A stretch of 64,000 nt of DNA from Peribacillus alkalitolerans (GTDB lineage: Bacteria; Bacillota; Bacilli; Bacillales; DSM-1321). The DNA is taken from positions 186,001 through 250,000 of the forward strand of contig NZ_JAAGVZ010000002.1 in assembly GCF_010882125.1 (NCBI RefSeq), written 5' to 3'. The translations under genes and the position numbers were made by a program. The notes beneath the pieces were generated by a model. It ran no database searches and had not been told where the DNA came from. It saw only the letters and a program-made list of their open reading frames with translations. Shown piece by piece: positions 9,801 to 18,356 of the stretch (positions are counted from its first letter, which is position 1; each line of letters begins with the position of its first letter).

Positions 9801-10062
9801 CCTTACGGGTGCAGATACAGTCGTGCTATATGACATATGGTGGAATCCAGCAGTGGAAGAGCAAGCAACAGACCGTGCCCATCGCTTCGGTCAGACCAAT
9901 ACGGTACAAGTCATCAAGCTCGTCTCTCGAGGAACGATTGAAGAGAAGATGAATGATTTGCAAGAGAAAAAGAGGCATCTCGTGGAAGAAATCATTGATC
10001 CTGGTGAGAAGATTTCGAGTACTTTGACTGAAGAGGATATCCGGGAGATTTTGATGCTATAA
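6886..10062 (+). CDS. SWIM zinc-finger SNF2-family helicase/ATPase
   Basis: A 1058-residue protein. A SWIM zinc motif (CxC ... CxH, CTCPKLASYEKDCQH) lies near residues 67-82. A long Bacillus-type SNF2-associated region follows. The C-terminal half holds the Swi2/Snf2 ATPase: DDMGLGKT (Walker A, about 631-638), DEAQ (Walker B, about 732), ALTGTPIENS (motif III), then the helicase-C lobe with LISLKAGGTGLNL and ATDRAHRFGQ (motifs V and VI). Such proteins translocate on double-stranded DNA or remodel nucleoprotein; the exact bacterial role is unsettled. The TTG at 6886 has AAGGAG at 7 bp, better than the ATG at 6844. It is a single gene, not within a restriction or DISARM-like cluster. Confidence 0.93.
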   Translation: MNIKLNHKIIQDKCGTVSFKRGDSFYRANKVVFQEFNSDGCRATVSGAEDFQVSIVKSVDEGFVSACTCPKLASYEKDCQHIAAVLLSIYEKQQQSRLSTQPEITAGLLALFNEKPKRSSGHQLHFENRQILNVEIIVQPITVEYADTLFGVELVVGSDKITNIRMFLEHVKKGIPYTLSSTFTYDPSQHCFHTDTDELIQHLIKIFKDERMYEEVNSTESFPHLLLIPPSSWDRLASLLTTSPMVKLKYAENTNNPFHFSDQLLPLMIEIRETNDTEYHLRVKGLDSAIVFPNYGVVLYKGKLYSVEREDCERLFELKRMLKASRTDQIPIPVEQVELFLKKVIPGLKKLGHVQIAESITRRFNKTPLKAKLYLDRVKNRLLAGLEFQYENLVIHPLEDRDQPSRSLILRDEEKEVEILQLMEDSLFAKTDGGYFLHNEELEYEFLYHTLPKLQKLVQIYATSAVRNRIFRENAPPKIRVKVNKERTNWLEFKFEMDGIPDKQIRELLVALEEKRKYFRLQDGSLLSLETKEFEEIQRFLHGVPVQHEDLENGLNVPFVKGIQLLDTVDSEHTFHFEESFRGFLESFSNPDQLAYDVPGNLAGILRDYQVRGYKWLKALAGFGFGGILADDMGLGKTIQSITFIVSEIPTIRKRKQPVLIVCPASLTYNWLNELMKFAPDIQAIVVDGSKEERLKLQKEVHNIDVLITSYPLLRRDIHWFEQQVFHTVFYDEAQAFKNPLTQTARAVKRIQADHRFALTGTPIENSIEELWSIFYVVFPDLFLGLKEFSLLTREKVARRIRPFLLRRLKEDVLRELPEKIESVETVELLPDQKKLYAAYLAKLRHDTLKHLDKDTLQKNRIKILAGITRLRQICCHPGLFVEGYKGSSAKFEHLIQIIEESRLSGKRVLIFSQFTKMLALIGKELNEQGLTHFYLDGQTPSEERVELCTRFNEGERDLFLISLKAGGTGLNLTGADTVVLYDIWWNPAVEEQATDRAHRFGQTNTVQVIKLVSRGTIEEKMNDLQEKKRHLVEEIIDPGEKISSTLTEEDIREILML

Positions 10063-10252
10063 ATTGCAAGACGACAAAGCTCTTTTCTGAGTGGCCTGAT
10101 TCATTTTTTCTTACTAAATGAACTCACTTATCCAACAACATTTTCAAGGAATATGATTAGAGAGGTCCCTACTTTGCCTTTTATAGCTTGCATAAACCTT
10201 GCTTATCGAAAATATGATAACAAGAGGAATTCTATTTGAAGGAGCTGATGGA

Positions 10253-10435
10253 ATGACCATTTTTAATAAAATTGCCTTATTTTTTGTTGTTTTATATTCT
10301 GTGTTTATTATTTTCAATACGTACCTAGGTGAAACAGAACGTGTTCAATCAAATGTCATTTATTTCTTAATGAATGGCTTTGCCTATATTGTTTCAGCTT
10401 TGGAAATCGAAAGAGAAAAAAAGGTCCTTATTTAA
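10253..10435 (+). CDS. Small membrane protein
   Basis: A 60-residue protein with two hydrophobic segments (about 4-22 and 35-52) joined by a short polar loop (YLGETERVQSN), ending in a charged tail. Start 10253 is preceded by AAGGAG at 8 bp; a longer reading to 10199 has no site. A terminator follows 15 bp after the stop. No family recognised. Confidence 0.6.
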   Translation: MTIFNKIALFFVVLYSVFIIFNTYLGETERVQSNVIYFLMNGFAYIVSALEIEREKKVLI

Positions 10436-10450
10436 CCGTCATAAAAGAAT

Positions 10451-10477
10451 GGCACTATCCCCTATTTGGATAGTGCC
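10451..10477. terminator. Bidirectional terminator
   Basis: Perfect 10-bp stem GGCACTATCC / GGATAGTGCC with a 7-nt loop. T-rich on the plus strand (ATTTCTTTT) and preceded by an A-rich run. It separates the convergent genes ending at 10435 and 10485. Confidence 0.8.
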
Positions 10478-10484
10478 ATTTCTT

Positions 10485-11534
10485 TTAGATCGTTTCTTCC
10501 CATCGTGCGATTTCCTCACGTACGATGGGTGCAACTTGTGTACCCAACAGTTCAATTGCTTTCATCACATCTTCATGAGGCATCGAGCCGACTGGTACAT
10601 GCAGCATAAAGCGGGTAATACCCACGTTTTTGCGAAGGTGGATAATCTTCTTGGCCACAGTTTCTGAATCACCTACATACAAGGCTCCATCAAAGCTACG
10701 TGCAGCATCGAAGCTGGTACGGTCGTAATGTCCCCAACCACGCTCCCGTCCTAGAACGTTCATGACCTGCTGGGTAGGAGGGAAAAACTTATCAGCTGCT
10801 GTCTCAGTATCCTCCGCAACGAAGCCATGTGAATGCGATGCTACCGGAAGCTTCGATACATCATGCCCTGCCTGGGCAGCAACTTTTTTATAAAGTTGTA
10901 CAAGCGGCGCAAATTGAATGGGGCTCCCTCCAATAATGGCAAGAACTAGCGGCAGACCCAACACTCCAGCCCGAATGACCGATTGCGTATTCCCACCACT
11001 ACCAATCCACACAGGTAATGGATCCTGAACCGGACGTGGATATACACCTCGATTGTTTATCGCTGGCCGATGCTTCCCTTGCCAGGTCACTTTCTCTGAT
11101 TCACGTATCTTTAACAACAGGTCCAGTTTTTCATCGAACAACTCGTCATAATCCTTTAAATCATTTCCGAATAGTGGAAAGGATTCGATAAATGATCCGC
11201 GACCTGCCATAATCTCTGCTCTACCATTTGAGATCCCATCAAGTGTAGCAAAATCCTGAAATACCCTTACCGGATCGGCAGACGATAGGACTGTGACTGC
11301 ACTAGTCAACCGAATTCGCTTCGTCTGGGGGGCAGCAGCGGCCAATACCATGGCTGGAGAAGAAGCTGCAAAGTCCTGGCGATGATGCTCACCCACACCA
11401 AATACATCCAATCCTACCTCATCAGCAAGTATAATTTCCTCTACCACTTCCCGTAAACGCTGTGCATGACTTATCACTTCACCGGTATTGACGTCCGGTG
11501 TTGTTTCTACAAATGTGCTCACTCCAATTTCCAT
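10485..11534 (-). CDS. LLM-class flavin-dependent oxidoreductase (luciferase-like)
   Basis: A 349-residue TIM-barrel flavoprotein of the bacterial luciferase superfamily. It has the typical opening (MEIGVSTFVETTPD), GVGEHHRQDFAASSP near residue 45, a DPVRVFQDFATLDGISNGRAEIMAGRGSF block and WIGSGGN in the middle. It should use reduced flavin; family members act on aldehydes, alkanesulfonates or aromatic compounds. Start 11534 has GGAGGAG in front. The gene seems somewhat richer in G and C at third positions than its neighbours, which may reflect transfer, but I have not measured this. It stands alone. Confidence 0.9.
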   Translation of the reverse strand: MEIGVSTFVETTPDVNTGEVISHAQRLREVVEEIILADEVGLDVFGVGEHHRQDFAASSPAMVLAAAAPQTKRIRLTSAVTVLSSADPVRVFQDFATLDGISNGRAEIMAGRGSFIESFPLFGNDLKDYDELFDEKLDLLLKIRESEKVTWQGKHRPAINNRGVYPRPVQDPLPVWIGSGGNTQSVIRAGVLGLPLVLAIIGGSPIQFAPLVQLYKKVAAQAGHDVSKLPVASHSHGFVAEDTETAADKFFPPTQQVMNVLGRERGWGHYDRTSFDAARSFDGALYVGDSETVAKKIIHLRKNVGITRFMLHVPVGSMPHEDVMKAIELLGTQVAPIVREEIARWEETI

Positions 11535-11704
11535 TTGTACTCCTCCCACTTCACTTCACTACTATGTAAAAGATTTAAAAAAACATTAGTTTTATTGTGG
11601 GGCTTTAGTCTCCTAATTTCAAGTATCTTAATTCGTCTATGGTCTCAGATAACTTTTTACTCAGAAATCAAGAAAGGCCAATAAGTACAGCAATTAAACG
11701 AAAG

Positions 11705-11734
11705 AACCGCACCCATGGGAAGGTACGGTTTTTT
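11705..11734. terminator. Terminator-like hairpin
   Basis: AACCGcACC paired with GGTaCGGTT, followed by TTTT on the plus strand. No plus-strand gene ends nearby, so it probably terminates the DinB transcript on the minus strand. The rest of 11535-11847 shows no gene. Confidence 0.5.
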
Positions 11735-11847
11735 CGTGTGTTGTTACAATTGGTTATTATAACTATTACCATTTATGGGTTTAAATTGCAATTTTTTACA
11801 CATAAATTTCAAAAAAACCTATCGATCATTCGATTGGTCACTTCCTT

Positions 11848-12348
11848 CTATAAAATTGGAGCCTCCATGCCCATTTGACTCCATTCTTCCCTTGAAGGAC
11901 CATATACTCCCGGAACCTTCAGCCCTGCTTGGCGCATCAAGACTGTCATTTGCCCACGATGATGAATGATATGCTTGATAAGCAGGTTAAGTGTTACCTT
12001 TTTCGGCATATCCATTCCAAACACATTTTTCATTTCTTGTAGGGATGAGTCCGTCCACTGTTGCTGCACAGCTTCACTCGTTTCTGCGCTGACTCTTCGA
12101 AAAGTTTCAGCAATTTCTCTAGCTGATGGAATGGTAGTCGAGTCTTCAACTGCTTTAACAGTAATACCAAATTCAATCAGCATTTCAGGTGTACTTGTTA
12201 CAATATGCCATGCAATTTGTGCTAAAGTACGATCCTCAGGCGATACCTTTTGAGCAAGAGATTCGTCTGTCAAAGCATCCAAAACTTTTTGGGTTGATGC
12301 AGCTTCTTGATTCCAATCGTTAATGAATTCTTGAATAGTTGTGTACAT
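11848..12348 (-). CDS. DinB family protein
   Basis: A 166-residue four-helix protein of the DinB/YfiT fold. The three metal-ligand histidines are visible: one in the AQIAWHIV helix near residue 48 and two in the HIIHHRGQMTVLMRQ helix near residues 125-131. Family members are metal-dependent, often acting as thiol S-transferases (bacillithiol in Bacillus) or being DNA-damage inducible. The ATG at 12348 follows GGAGG. It is a single gene, with no LexA-type box that I can recognise upstream. Confidence 0.9.
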   Translation of the reverse strand: MYTTIQEFINDWNQEAASTQKVLDALTDESLAQKVSPEDRTLAQIAWHIVTSTPEMLIEFGITVKAVEDSTTIPSAREIAETFRRVSAETSEAVQQQWTDSSLQEMKNVFGMDMPKKVTLNLLIKHIIHHRGQMTVLMRQAGLKVPGVYGPSREEWSQMGMEAPIL

Positions 12349-12562
12349 ATGTATTCCTCCAATATTTTTTAATTAGTATTGACGTGTTTAAGTTTAGCAT
12401 TATTGGTCCAAATGACAAAATTTATCAAATGTACTATTGTCAGAGCCATGGATCCTTTTACCTGTATTAGGATGAAGTGAGACAGCATATTCATAAATAA
12501 GCACTATGAGTAAACAAGCCTAATATGTTATAGGATCTAATTCTCTGAAATGAGTGATGAAA

Positions 12563-13399
12563 ATGAAGGCCATTACCTTTAAAGCATTTGCCATCACGAA
12601 TGAAATTGATTTAAATAAAATTGCCATCCATGCTGGCATACCCAAGAAATTCACCTGGGAACAGCCTTTGATCCTGAAAGGTGATATTCTAAAAACCATC
12701 TTAAAGCAGGATGTTGTCGAGTCACAAATGGTCTTGGTTTTTTCGTTTGGTAGCATAGTCTTCATAAACTATTCTCATTCCTATGAGATTAGGCGCTTTT
12801 TAAAATTCATTCATTCCTTTGAACCGGATATTGATTTGAAGAACACCCACAAATATACCGATGATTACAGCCTTCACATTAACGAATCCGAAACTATCCA
12901 GTTAACAGACGAACATGTGGTTGTGCCTGAATTTGAAAGCATCTATCCAGAATTAATCTCCATGGTCCTCGCTAAATCGGTTGCCCTCGAGAAAACCGAA
13001 GAACAGCTCGGAAAAATCCACGACAAACTCGAAACCATGATCGATCGTCTCGAAAAAGGAAATCTTAGAATCGGGAACAAGGAGCTGGCAAGAACGACTG
13101 CAAAAATCGTACGCCACGAATATAACACGCTTGCATACATTATGATTCTCGACAAACCTGACGTTACCTGGACGAGTAGTACAGCCGGAGAATTTTATGA
13201 CAAAATGAGCGAGTTTTTTGAGTTGAATGATCGATATATAATTTTGAAAAGCAAAACAGATATACTGTATAACATCATGGAGGGCTTCTCGACCATCAGC
13301 CATTCCATCCGGGGGCTTTTTGTTGAATGGATCATTGTAATTTTGATTCTGTTTGAAATCATCCTAACGATATTGGAAATTGTAGGATGGATTCCGTGA
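12563..13399 (+). CDS. RMD1/YagE family (DUF155) protein
   Basis: A 278-residue protein. The body (about 1-245) matches the RMD1/DUF155 layout, with a VLVFSFGSIVFIN strand segment near residue 60 and a long helical stretch (EKTEEQLGKIHDKLETMIDR) near 145-165. A C-terminal transmembrane helix (VEWIIVILILFEIILTILEI) closes it, so it should be anchored in the membrane with the body in the cytosol. Yeast and mitochondrial relatives act in meiosis or mitochondrial translation; bacterial function is unknown. Starts at 12554 (GTG) and 12557 (ATG) are also possible; 12563 was picked for the GAGTG 6 bp upstream. Confidence 0.8.
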   Translation: MKAITFKAFAITNEIDLNKIAIHAGIPKKFTWEQPLILKGDILKTILKQDVVESQMVLVFSFGSIVFINYSHSYEIRRFLKFIHSFEPDIDLKNTHKYTDDYSLHINESETIQLTDEHVVVPEFESIYPELISMVLAKSVALEKTEEQLGKIHDKLETMIDRLEKGNLRIGNKELARTTAKIVRHEYNTLAYIMILDKPDVTWTSSTAGEFYDKMSEFFELNDRYIILKSKTDILYNIMEGFSTISHSIRGLFVEWIIVILILFEIILTILEIVGWIP

Positions 13400-13427
13400 T
13401 AATAAATAGAATAAGAGAACAAAAAAA

Positions 13428-13460
13428 GCACCCTTCTGTTTTAGCTGAGGTGCCTTTTCT
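13428..13460 (+). terminator. Terminator after the DUF155 gene
   Basis: GCACC and GGTGC arms around a loop of about 16 nt, followed by CTTTTCT. It lies 28 bp past the stop. Confidence 0.6.
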
Positions 13461-13495
13461 ATTAATTTGGTAAAGGAATCATGACACCGATTTAA

Positions 13496-13615
13496 TTCGC
13501 TATTAAATCCATTTATTCGCTGATATATTTTATTTTTCGATGATATAAACATCATTTCGCTGTTATAATTTATATTCCGCTGATATACCCAAAAATTCGC
13601 TGATATAATTTATGA
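13496..13615. repeat. Six-unit direct-repeat array, exact 20-bp period
   Basis: Six units begin at 13496, 13516, 13536, 13556, 13576 and 13596, exactly 20 bp apart. Each opens with a version of TTCGCTGATATA (variants: TTCGCTATTAAA, TTCGATGATATA, TTCGCTGTTATA, TCCGCTGATATA), followed by 8 variable AT-rich bases. The conserved half and fixed spacing put the core on nearly the same face of the helix. It lies in the 377-bp gap between the DUF155 gene and the broken ctaG. No gene is visible there. Confidence 0.85.
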
Positions 13616-13776
13616 ACAACCTCAACAAAAATCTTAATAATGATCCCTCTATTATTAGCTTGAGCTATTGTTCATCTTTGAGATTAAACTTACTGGTTCA
13701 GAATTGGGAAACGAAGTCTCATACCATGTGTCATTTTTTAATAATACTCCCAAAATAATAAAATACTGTTTATCTT

Positions 13777-14591
13777 CTATTTTACGTCTTTAAAATGGTA
13801 AACATCCATCTCTTTCACACTCTGAATCCTTAAATGGGATCTTAATCTCATTGTCAGCATCATTGCTAGCTTATGAATAAGAAGCATAAGGATGCCTGAG
13901 GATAATTGGTCAAGAAACGGATTGAATGGAAGTAATTCATTTGGAGATAATCCAGCAGGAATACATAATTGATGAATCAACTCAGTAAAAAAAGGATTCT
14001 TCACCTGACCCATGATAGCCATGAAAATTAAAATTAAACAGGCTGGCATTAGTAGTATGCTACTCTTTAATGCATATCTTCTCTCAACCTCCTTATCTAT
14101 CTTTTGACTGAGCACAATTCCTGCAAGTGGCCACCACATATTAAAGGAGAGAGCAATAAAACAATACGGAATAATTCATGAAAGAGTGGATTTATAGAAA
14201 AGAAAGTTAAAGTAAGTGGCAAATGATAAATCAAGAACAGACCAGAAAACAGGACAAGAGCTGTAGTGGGAGAATGAAAATACGAGCGGGTTCGAGATAT
14301 CTGCACCTTTTGGATCAATAGTGTTGGGATTCCGAGTAGTAGCATCGGCGGAATAACAAAATATAAAATGCTCATTTGAAGCATATGCAAACTGAAGGAT
14401 AAATGGCCGAGGATATAGATTGGACTACCAAAGACTATCGATGTCAAAATTAACCCGAGATAAAAAAGGAGTGCGTGCCTACGGGGAAACGAATGATCCT
14501 TAATCAATATGAAATATAAAACTCCTAAGCAAGCAATGAATACTAACAAAGGAGTATTCCACCCACTTTGAAGAGCTAACATAGATTCCAC
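13777..14591 (-). pseudogene. ctaG: ctaG (caa3 oxidase assembly factor), frameshifted
   Basis: Two overlapping frames together make one CtaG-type membrane protein. The 5' part (14591 to about 14140) holds the first helices (LLVFIACLGVLYFILI, HMLQMSILYFVIPPMLLLGIP). The 3' part, in another frame, starts at MWWPLAGIVLSQK and ends at 13777. The first frame runs into CGGHLQELCS just where MWWPLAG should come. One missing base near 14140-14143 explains the break; adding one restores LSPLI-MWWPLAG. CtaG serves copper insertion into cytochrome caa3 oxidase, but no cta genes are nearby, so this may be a dispensable paralogue. A GTG at 14591 follows GGGGAGGG. A sequencing error cannot be excluded. Confidence 0.8.
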
Positions 14592-14640
14592 GGAAACCCT
14601 CCCCTATATATGAAATCCATTGTATATTCTTATGATGGTT

Positions 14641-14778
14641 TTATAGATTTATCACACTAAACCCATCTGCTTCAAAGACTTCCCCACTAAATTCCTCTGT
14701 TGGTGTAAAAGTGTTCACAAGAACCAGCTTTTCTTCAAAAAAATCTATCCTATTTTTACTGTCTTTAGAAACAGTAAC
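14641..14778 (-). pseudogene. Possible decayed C-terminal coding fragment
   Basis: An open stretch of 45 codons with protein-like content (for example IDFFEEKLVLVNTFTP and EEFSGEVFEADGFSV) ends at a TAA at 14641. It is preceded in frame by a stop and has no start codon or ribosome binding site. It could be the end of a decayed gene. I cannot name the family. The rest of 14592-15162 shows only AT-rich DNA and the ribosome binding site of the next gene. Confidence 0.25.
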
Positions 14779-15162
14779 TTAACGAAAACCGATTAATAAG
14801 TTTCCTCCAAAATCCTAAACTGATAGAAATTCTATTTCCTTCATTTAGATATGTTTGTTTTTGTTGTTATCTATTACTGGCATAGGGAATTGTATGATAG
14901 GCTCTATTATTCCAGTAATCTGGTAGTGCCTGATTTATTAAGAATTGGATAAGAATAATAGGAATTATTTCATGTTTAGAAAATTATTGGAAATAAGTAC
15001 ATTCTATTAGTTTTTGTCGAAACTAGAGTCAAAAGGGCTCATTAAAATAACTAGTAAATATTAGCAAATAGGAGAATTTTGACGGATATGTAATTGACAT
15101 AATTTTCTGTAAAATTCCTCTATAAGACTTTTAAAGTCCTATAAATTTTAGGAGGATGATCA

Positions 15163-16551
15163 ATGAAAAAGAAACTTTTGGTACATACTGTCTTAGCAGG
15201 AGCACTTACTATCTCGGCTATCCCCTCTTTAGCTTTCGCACATGATGAGATAGGTGGCGGAGCAGAAAAAGGCGAAAATCTAGCGGGAGTTGAATTGTCA
15301 GTACCCCTTCTTGAAGCCAGTAAAAATGTAGGGAACCTTAAAGAAGTGGCCGCAGTTCCGCTTAAAGAATTACGTCAAGGAATCCAAAACTCGACTGGTG
15401 ATGTTTACGCTCATAAAGGATTTGCTTATTTAGGGACACATAGTAAAAATGGTGGTGCCGGTGGTGTACGGGTATTCGATATGAAGGACCCTTCTAACCC
15501 AGTTGAAGTGTCCGCTTTTGCTCAAATTGAAGGTACATGGCAGGAAAAAGTCATCGTTAAATCAGTAAATACGGAAAATTTTAAAGGCGATCTTGCGGTA
15601 GTCAGTGTTCAAAAGCTAGATCGAACAAATCCCAATACTAAAGGAGGATTTGTTTTATATGACGTTACAAACCCTTATAAACCGAAGCAGTTAGGATTCT
15701 GGGAATCCACTTCTGGTGCTCGTGGAACCCATGAACTTTATTTAACGGTTCAAGGGAACAATGTATATGTCTTGACGGCTGATTGCTATGCAGACTACTA
15801 TTCTCATGGTAAGAAAATGGATGTTTCCTTTGTTGACGTTACAAACCCTGCAAACCCACAAACAATCTATGAATTCAATCCACGTAATTATATCAAAGAT
15901 GTAACGAATGAAAATTATGATGGTTACAACTGGACGGATGAAAAAGGCATCAAGCGTTCTGCGTTCGCTCACAGTGTCAAGACGGATGGAAACGGTACAA
16001 CTGCCTACCTCTCCTATTGGGATCTTGGAACCATCATCCTGGATATCAGTGATGCTAAGAATCCGAAATACCTTGGCAGAACTGATTTTGCTGATACTGT
16101 ACAAGGAGCAGCCCACTCTTCAACGCTTGCAAAAGGCGGTAATGTCCTAATTGAAACAAGAGAAGTATTCGGGCCTGTTCGTGAAGGCTTTGAATCCGCT
16201 TATGGCTATACGATGATTTACGATATTAAAGACAAAACCAATCCTAAGCTTCTAAGCACATTCAAAACTGATTTCACAGAAAAAATCCCTAGTGGAGCAA
16301 CAGTCCATGACCCTAAAGTCCAAGGCAATACGCTTTATCTATCCCACTACTCTGGAGGAGTTCGAACTGTCGATATCACAAACCCTTCAAAACCAGTTGA
16401 AACTGGTGTTTATATCCCAAGCAAATCAAACATCTGGGGTGTATTCGTCGATCGTAACTATGTTTTAGCATCTGACATGGGCACGGGATTGAAGGTGTTG
16501 CAAAAGACTGGCAGCAGTTCCAATATTGAAAACTACAAATTAGAAGATTAA
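15163..16551 (+). CDS. Secreted LVIVD-repeat beta-propeller protein
   Basis: A 462-residue exported protein. The signal peptide is clear: MKKK, hydrophobic core, cleavage after SLAFA near residue 26. The body consists of repeated units of the LVIVD type, each with a strand, a VFDMKDPSNPVEV-like turn and a following strand (DVTNPYKPKQLGF, DVTNPANPQTIYE, DISDAKNPKYLGR, DITNPSKPVETGV), giving a predicted beta-propeller. Family members are surface or secreted proteins of unknown ligand. AGGAGG lies 7 bp before the ATG and a strong terminator follows the stop, so it is a single-gene unit. Confidence 0.9.
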   Translation: MKKKLLVHTVLAGALTISAIPSLAFAHDEIGGGAEKGENLAGVELSVPLLEASKNVGNLKEVAAVPLKELRQGIQNSTGDVYAHKGFAYLGTHSKNGGAGGVRVFDMKDPSNPVEVSAFAQIEGTWQEKVIVKSVNTENFKGDLAVVSVQKLDRTNPNTKGGFVLYDVTNPYKPKQLGFWESTSGARGTHELYLTVQGNNVYVLTADCYADYYSHGKKMDVSFVDVTNPANPQTIYEFNPRNYIKDVTNENYDGYNWTDEKGIKRSAFAHSVKTDGNGTTAYLSYWDLGTIILDISDAKNPKYLGRTDFADTVQGAAHSSTLAKGGNVLIETREVFGPVREGFESAYGYTMIYDIKDKTNPKLLSTFKTDFTEKIPSGATVHDPKVQGNTLYLSHYSGGVRTVDITNPSKPVETGVYIPSKSNIWGVFVDRNYVLASDMGTGLKVLQKTGSSSNIENYKLED

Positions 16552-16560
16552 ACACAAAAA

Positions 16561-16597
16561 GGTCAGGAATCTTGGTATAGGTTCCTGACCTTTTTTT
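16561..16597. terminator. Terminator after the LVIVD gene
   Basis: GGTCAGGAA paired with TTCCTGACC, 12-nt loop, seven T. It also lies just past the end of the convergent MocR gene and may serve both. Confidence 0.85.
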
Positions 16598-16604
16598 CTT
16601 TGAA

Positions 16605-18035
16605 TCATAGATTATTAAGCGCTTCAGCAAACCTTTTAATTCCTTCATTTATGAATTCTTCATTCTCCCTCGAAAAAGTAAACCGGACATATCCCTTTTT
16701 TGATCCCATTGTGGATCCAGGAACATATATAACCCCTCTTTTGATGGATTCTTCTAGCAACTGCACTTCATTAACTTCCTTATTTATCTTGCACCAAATA
16801 TGGATTCCACCCTGAGGTATCATAAAATCGACTTGTTCCTCTAAATGGTATTTTAGGCTCGTGACTATTTGGTCTCTTCGTTTCTGTAACTGGTTCACTA
16901 AATTTATGATATGAAAATGGAATTCTTTTGAATCTAAAAAATCATTTGCAATCCATTGAGTAAAGCTAGCATGCCCAAAATCTATTTGTTGCTTCGCATC
17001 GGATAACCGTTCAATGACCGGCTTTGGGCCAATGATCCATCCAATCCGTAACCCGGAAGCAACGATTTTCGATAATGAACTAATATATAAAACGTTTCCA
17101 TTAACATCCATAGATTTTAACGTTGAGACCTCTTCTCCCGTAAAAGAAGTTAAACTATAAGGGTCGTCTTCAACCACTGGAATCCCATATTCAGATGAAA
17201 TTTCCAAGATGGATTTTCGCCGGTTATTATCAAGTAAAGCCCCAGTTGGATTTTGAAATGCCGGATTTAAAAAGATCATCCTGATTCGATGTTTTTTATG
17301 TAACGCCAATAATTCATCTGGGTTTATTCCATCCTGATCAGTCGATAGAAAATAGGTTTTAACTCCAGCTGATTTAAAAATGGGAAGATTATAATGATAA
17401 GATGGGTCTTCTATAACCACTGCATCTCCAGGCTTTAAAAGACATTGAACGACTAGGTGTAAGGCTTGCTGTGCCCCAGATGTTATTAATATCGAGGAAG
17501 GATTCGTTTCAATTCTTCGATATTGCTTAACATGCTTTGTTATGGTATCCCTTAATATTGCATTTCCTTGAGGATGATCATAGCCTAAGCTCCCGATGAA
17601 CGATCTAGTCGACGTGATCTCTCTTAATGATTCCATTGGGAAAAGGTCCTCAGATAATTCTCCACTGGCTAAATTAATGAGTTTATGTTCTACCATTTCT
17701 TTACGTATTCTTTGGGTTACAGGTAAATTAGGCAAAAACGATCCTGCCTCAATATATCTACTCCAGCTTGGGATACGTTTCTTCGTAATCCCCCATATAT
17801 CCTTGCTTACCGTAGTTCCGCTTCCTCTATTCCTTTGAATGAGTCCATTCGATTCCAATTCGTCATATGCAGCAACCACTGTGCTTCTGTTAATGTTAAG
17901 CTCCTTCGCTAAGTACCTTTCAGAAGGCAATGGTTTATCAGGCGGCAAAGTACCATCCGCTATTCCTTTTTCGATATAATCGGCTAGTTGTTTATATATA
18001 GCTTTTTTTGCATTTCGATCAGGTTTCCAATCCAT
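16605..18035 (-). CDS. MocR-type regulator (GntR HTH fused to PLP aminotransferase-like domain)
   Basis: A 476-residue fusion. Residues 1-75 are a GntR winged helix (PLPSERYLAKELNINRSTVVAAYDELESNGLI). Residues about 110-470 are a fold-type I aminotransferase domain with the PLP lysine at K323 in SSLSKIVASGLRIGWI and a DPSYH/NPTGA-type core. MocR proteins (PdxR, GabR and relatives) sense PLP or amino-compound adducts and usually control an adjacent gene. Here neither neighbour is an obvious vitamin B6 or GABA gene. The divergent side is an uncharacterised small membrane protein on the same strand, so the target is unclear. Confidence 0.92.
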   Translation of the reverse strand: MDWKPDRNAKKAIYKQLADYIEKGIADGTLPPDKPLPSERYLAKELNINRSTVVAAYDELESNGLIQRNRGSGTTVSKDIWGITKKRIPSWSRYIEAGSFLPNLPVTQRIRKEMVEHKLINLASGELSEDLFPMESLREITSTRSFIGSLGYDHPQGNAILRDTITKHVKQYRRIETNPSSILITSGAQQALHLVVQCLLKPGDAVVIEDPSYHYNLPIFKSAGVKTYFLSTDQDGINPDELLALHKKHRIRMIFLNPAFQNPTGALLDNNRRKSILEISSEYGIPVVEDDPYSLTSFTGEEVSTLKSMDVNGNVLYISSLSKIVASGLRIGWIIGPKPVIERLSDAKQQIDFGHASFTQWIANDFLDSKEFHFHIINLVNQLQKRRDQIVTSLKYHLEEQVDFMIPQGGIHIWCKINKEVNEVQLLEESIKRGVIYVPGSTMGSKKGYVRFTFSRENEEFINEGIKRFAEALNNL

Positions 18036-18110
18036 CTATTACATTCCCTTTTAGTCACTATTATTTTACTTATACTTAATTTTACACCGTCACACCTAAT
18101 CAATTCTAAT

Positions 18111-18144
18111 AAAAAAACCTATCGTGTCCATTCACAATAGGTTC
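18111..18144 (-). terminator. Terminator after the small membrane protein
   Basis: AACCTATtGTG paired with CACgATAGGTT, followed by seven T on the minus strand. Confidence 0.8.
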
Positions 18145-18161
18145 AATGACAGCCATATTAA

Positions 18162-18356
18162 CTAAGCATAAAACTTAATATATACTCCAAGACCAATTAA
18201 AGACAGGAAAATAATGACTGCATAAATTAACGTTAAATTTAGTGTGTTACGTTTTGTAGAACCCCTATAATTCTCATCGCCTTTCCCTGCAACTAATAGT
18301 GTTAAAATTATAGATATAATTCCAATAATAGGCACTAAAGCAAACAATACCTTCAT
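18162..18356 (-). CDS. Small two-helix membrane protein
   Basis: 64 residues with two hydrophobic helices (about 3-23 and 42-61) and a polar, positively charged loop between them (GKGDENYRGSTKRN). AGAGGTG lies 6 bp before the ATG, and a good terminator follows, so it is likely a real single-gene unit. Function unknown. Confidence 0.7.
   Translation of the reverse strand: MKVLFALVPIIGIISIILTLLVAGKGDENYRGSTKRNTLNLTLIYAVIIFLSLIGLGVYIKFYA

Noticed and set aside
6886-10062. SNF2 helicase as part of an anti-phage system
   Set aside because: Neighbours are a lipoprotein and a small membrane protein. There is no methylase, nuclease or phospholipase gene, and SWIM/SNF2 proteins are common chromosomal genes in Bacillus.
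13496-13615. CRISPR array
   Set aside because: The repeated core is only about 12 bp with 8-bp fillers and is degenerate, and no cas genes are near. Not a CRISPR.
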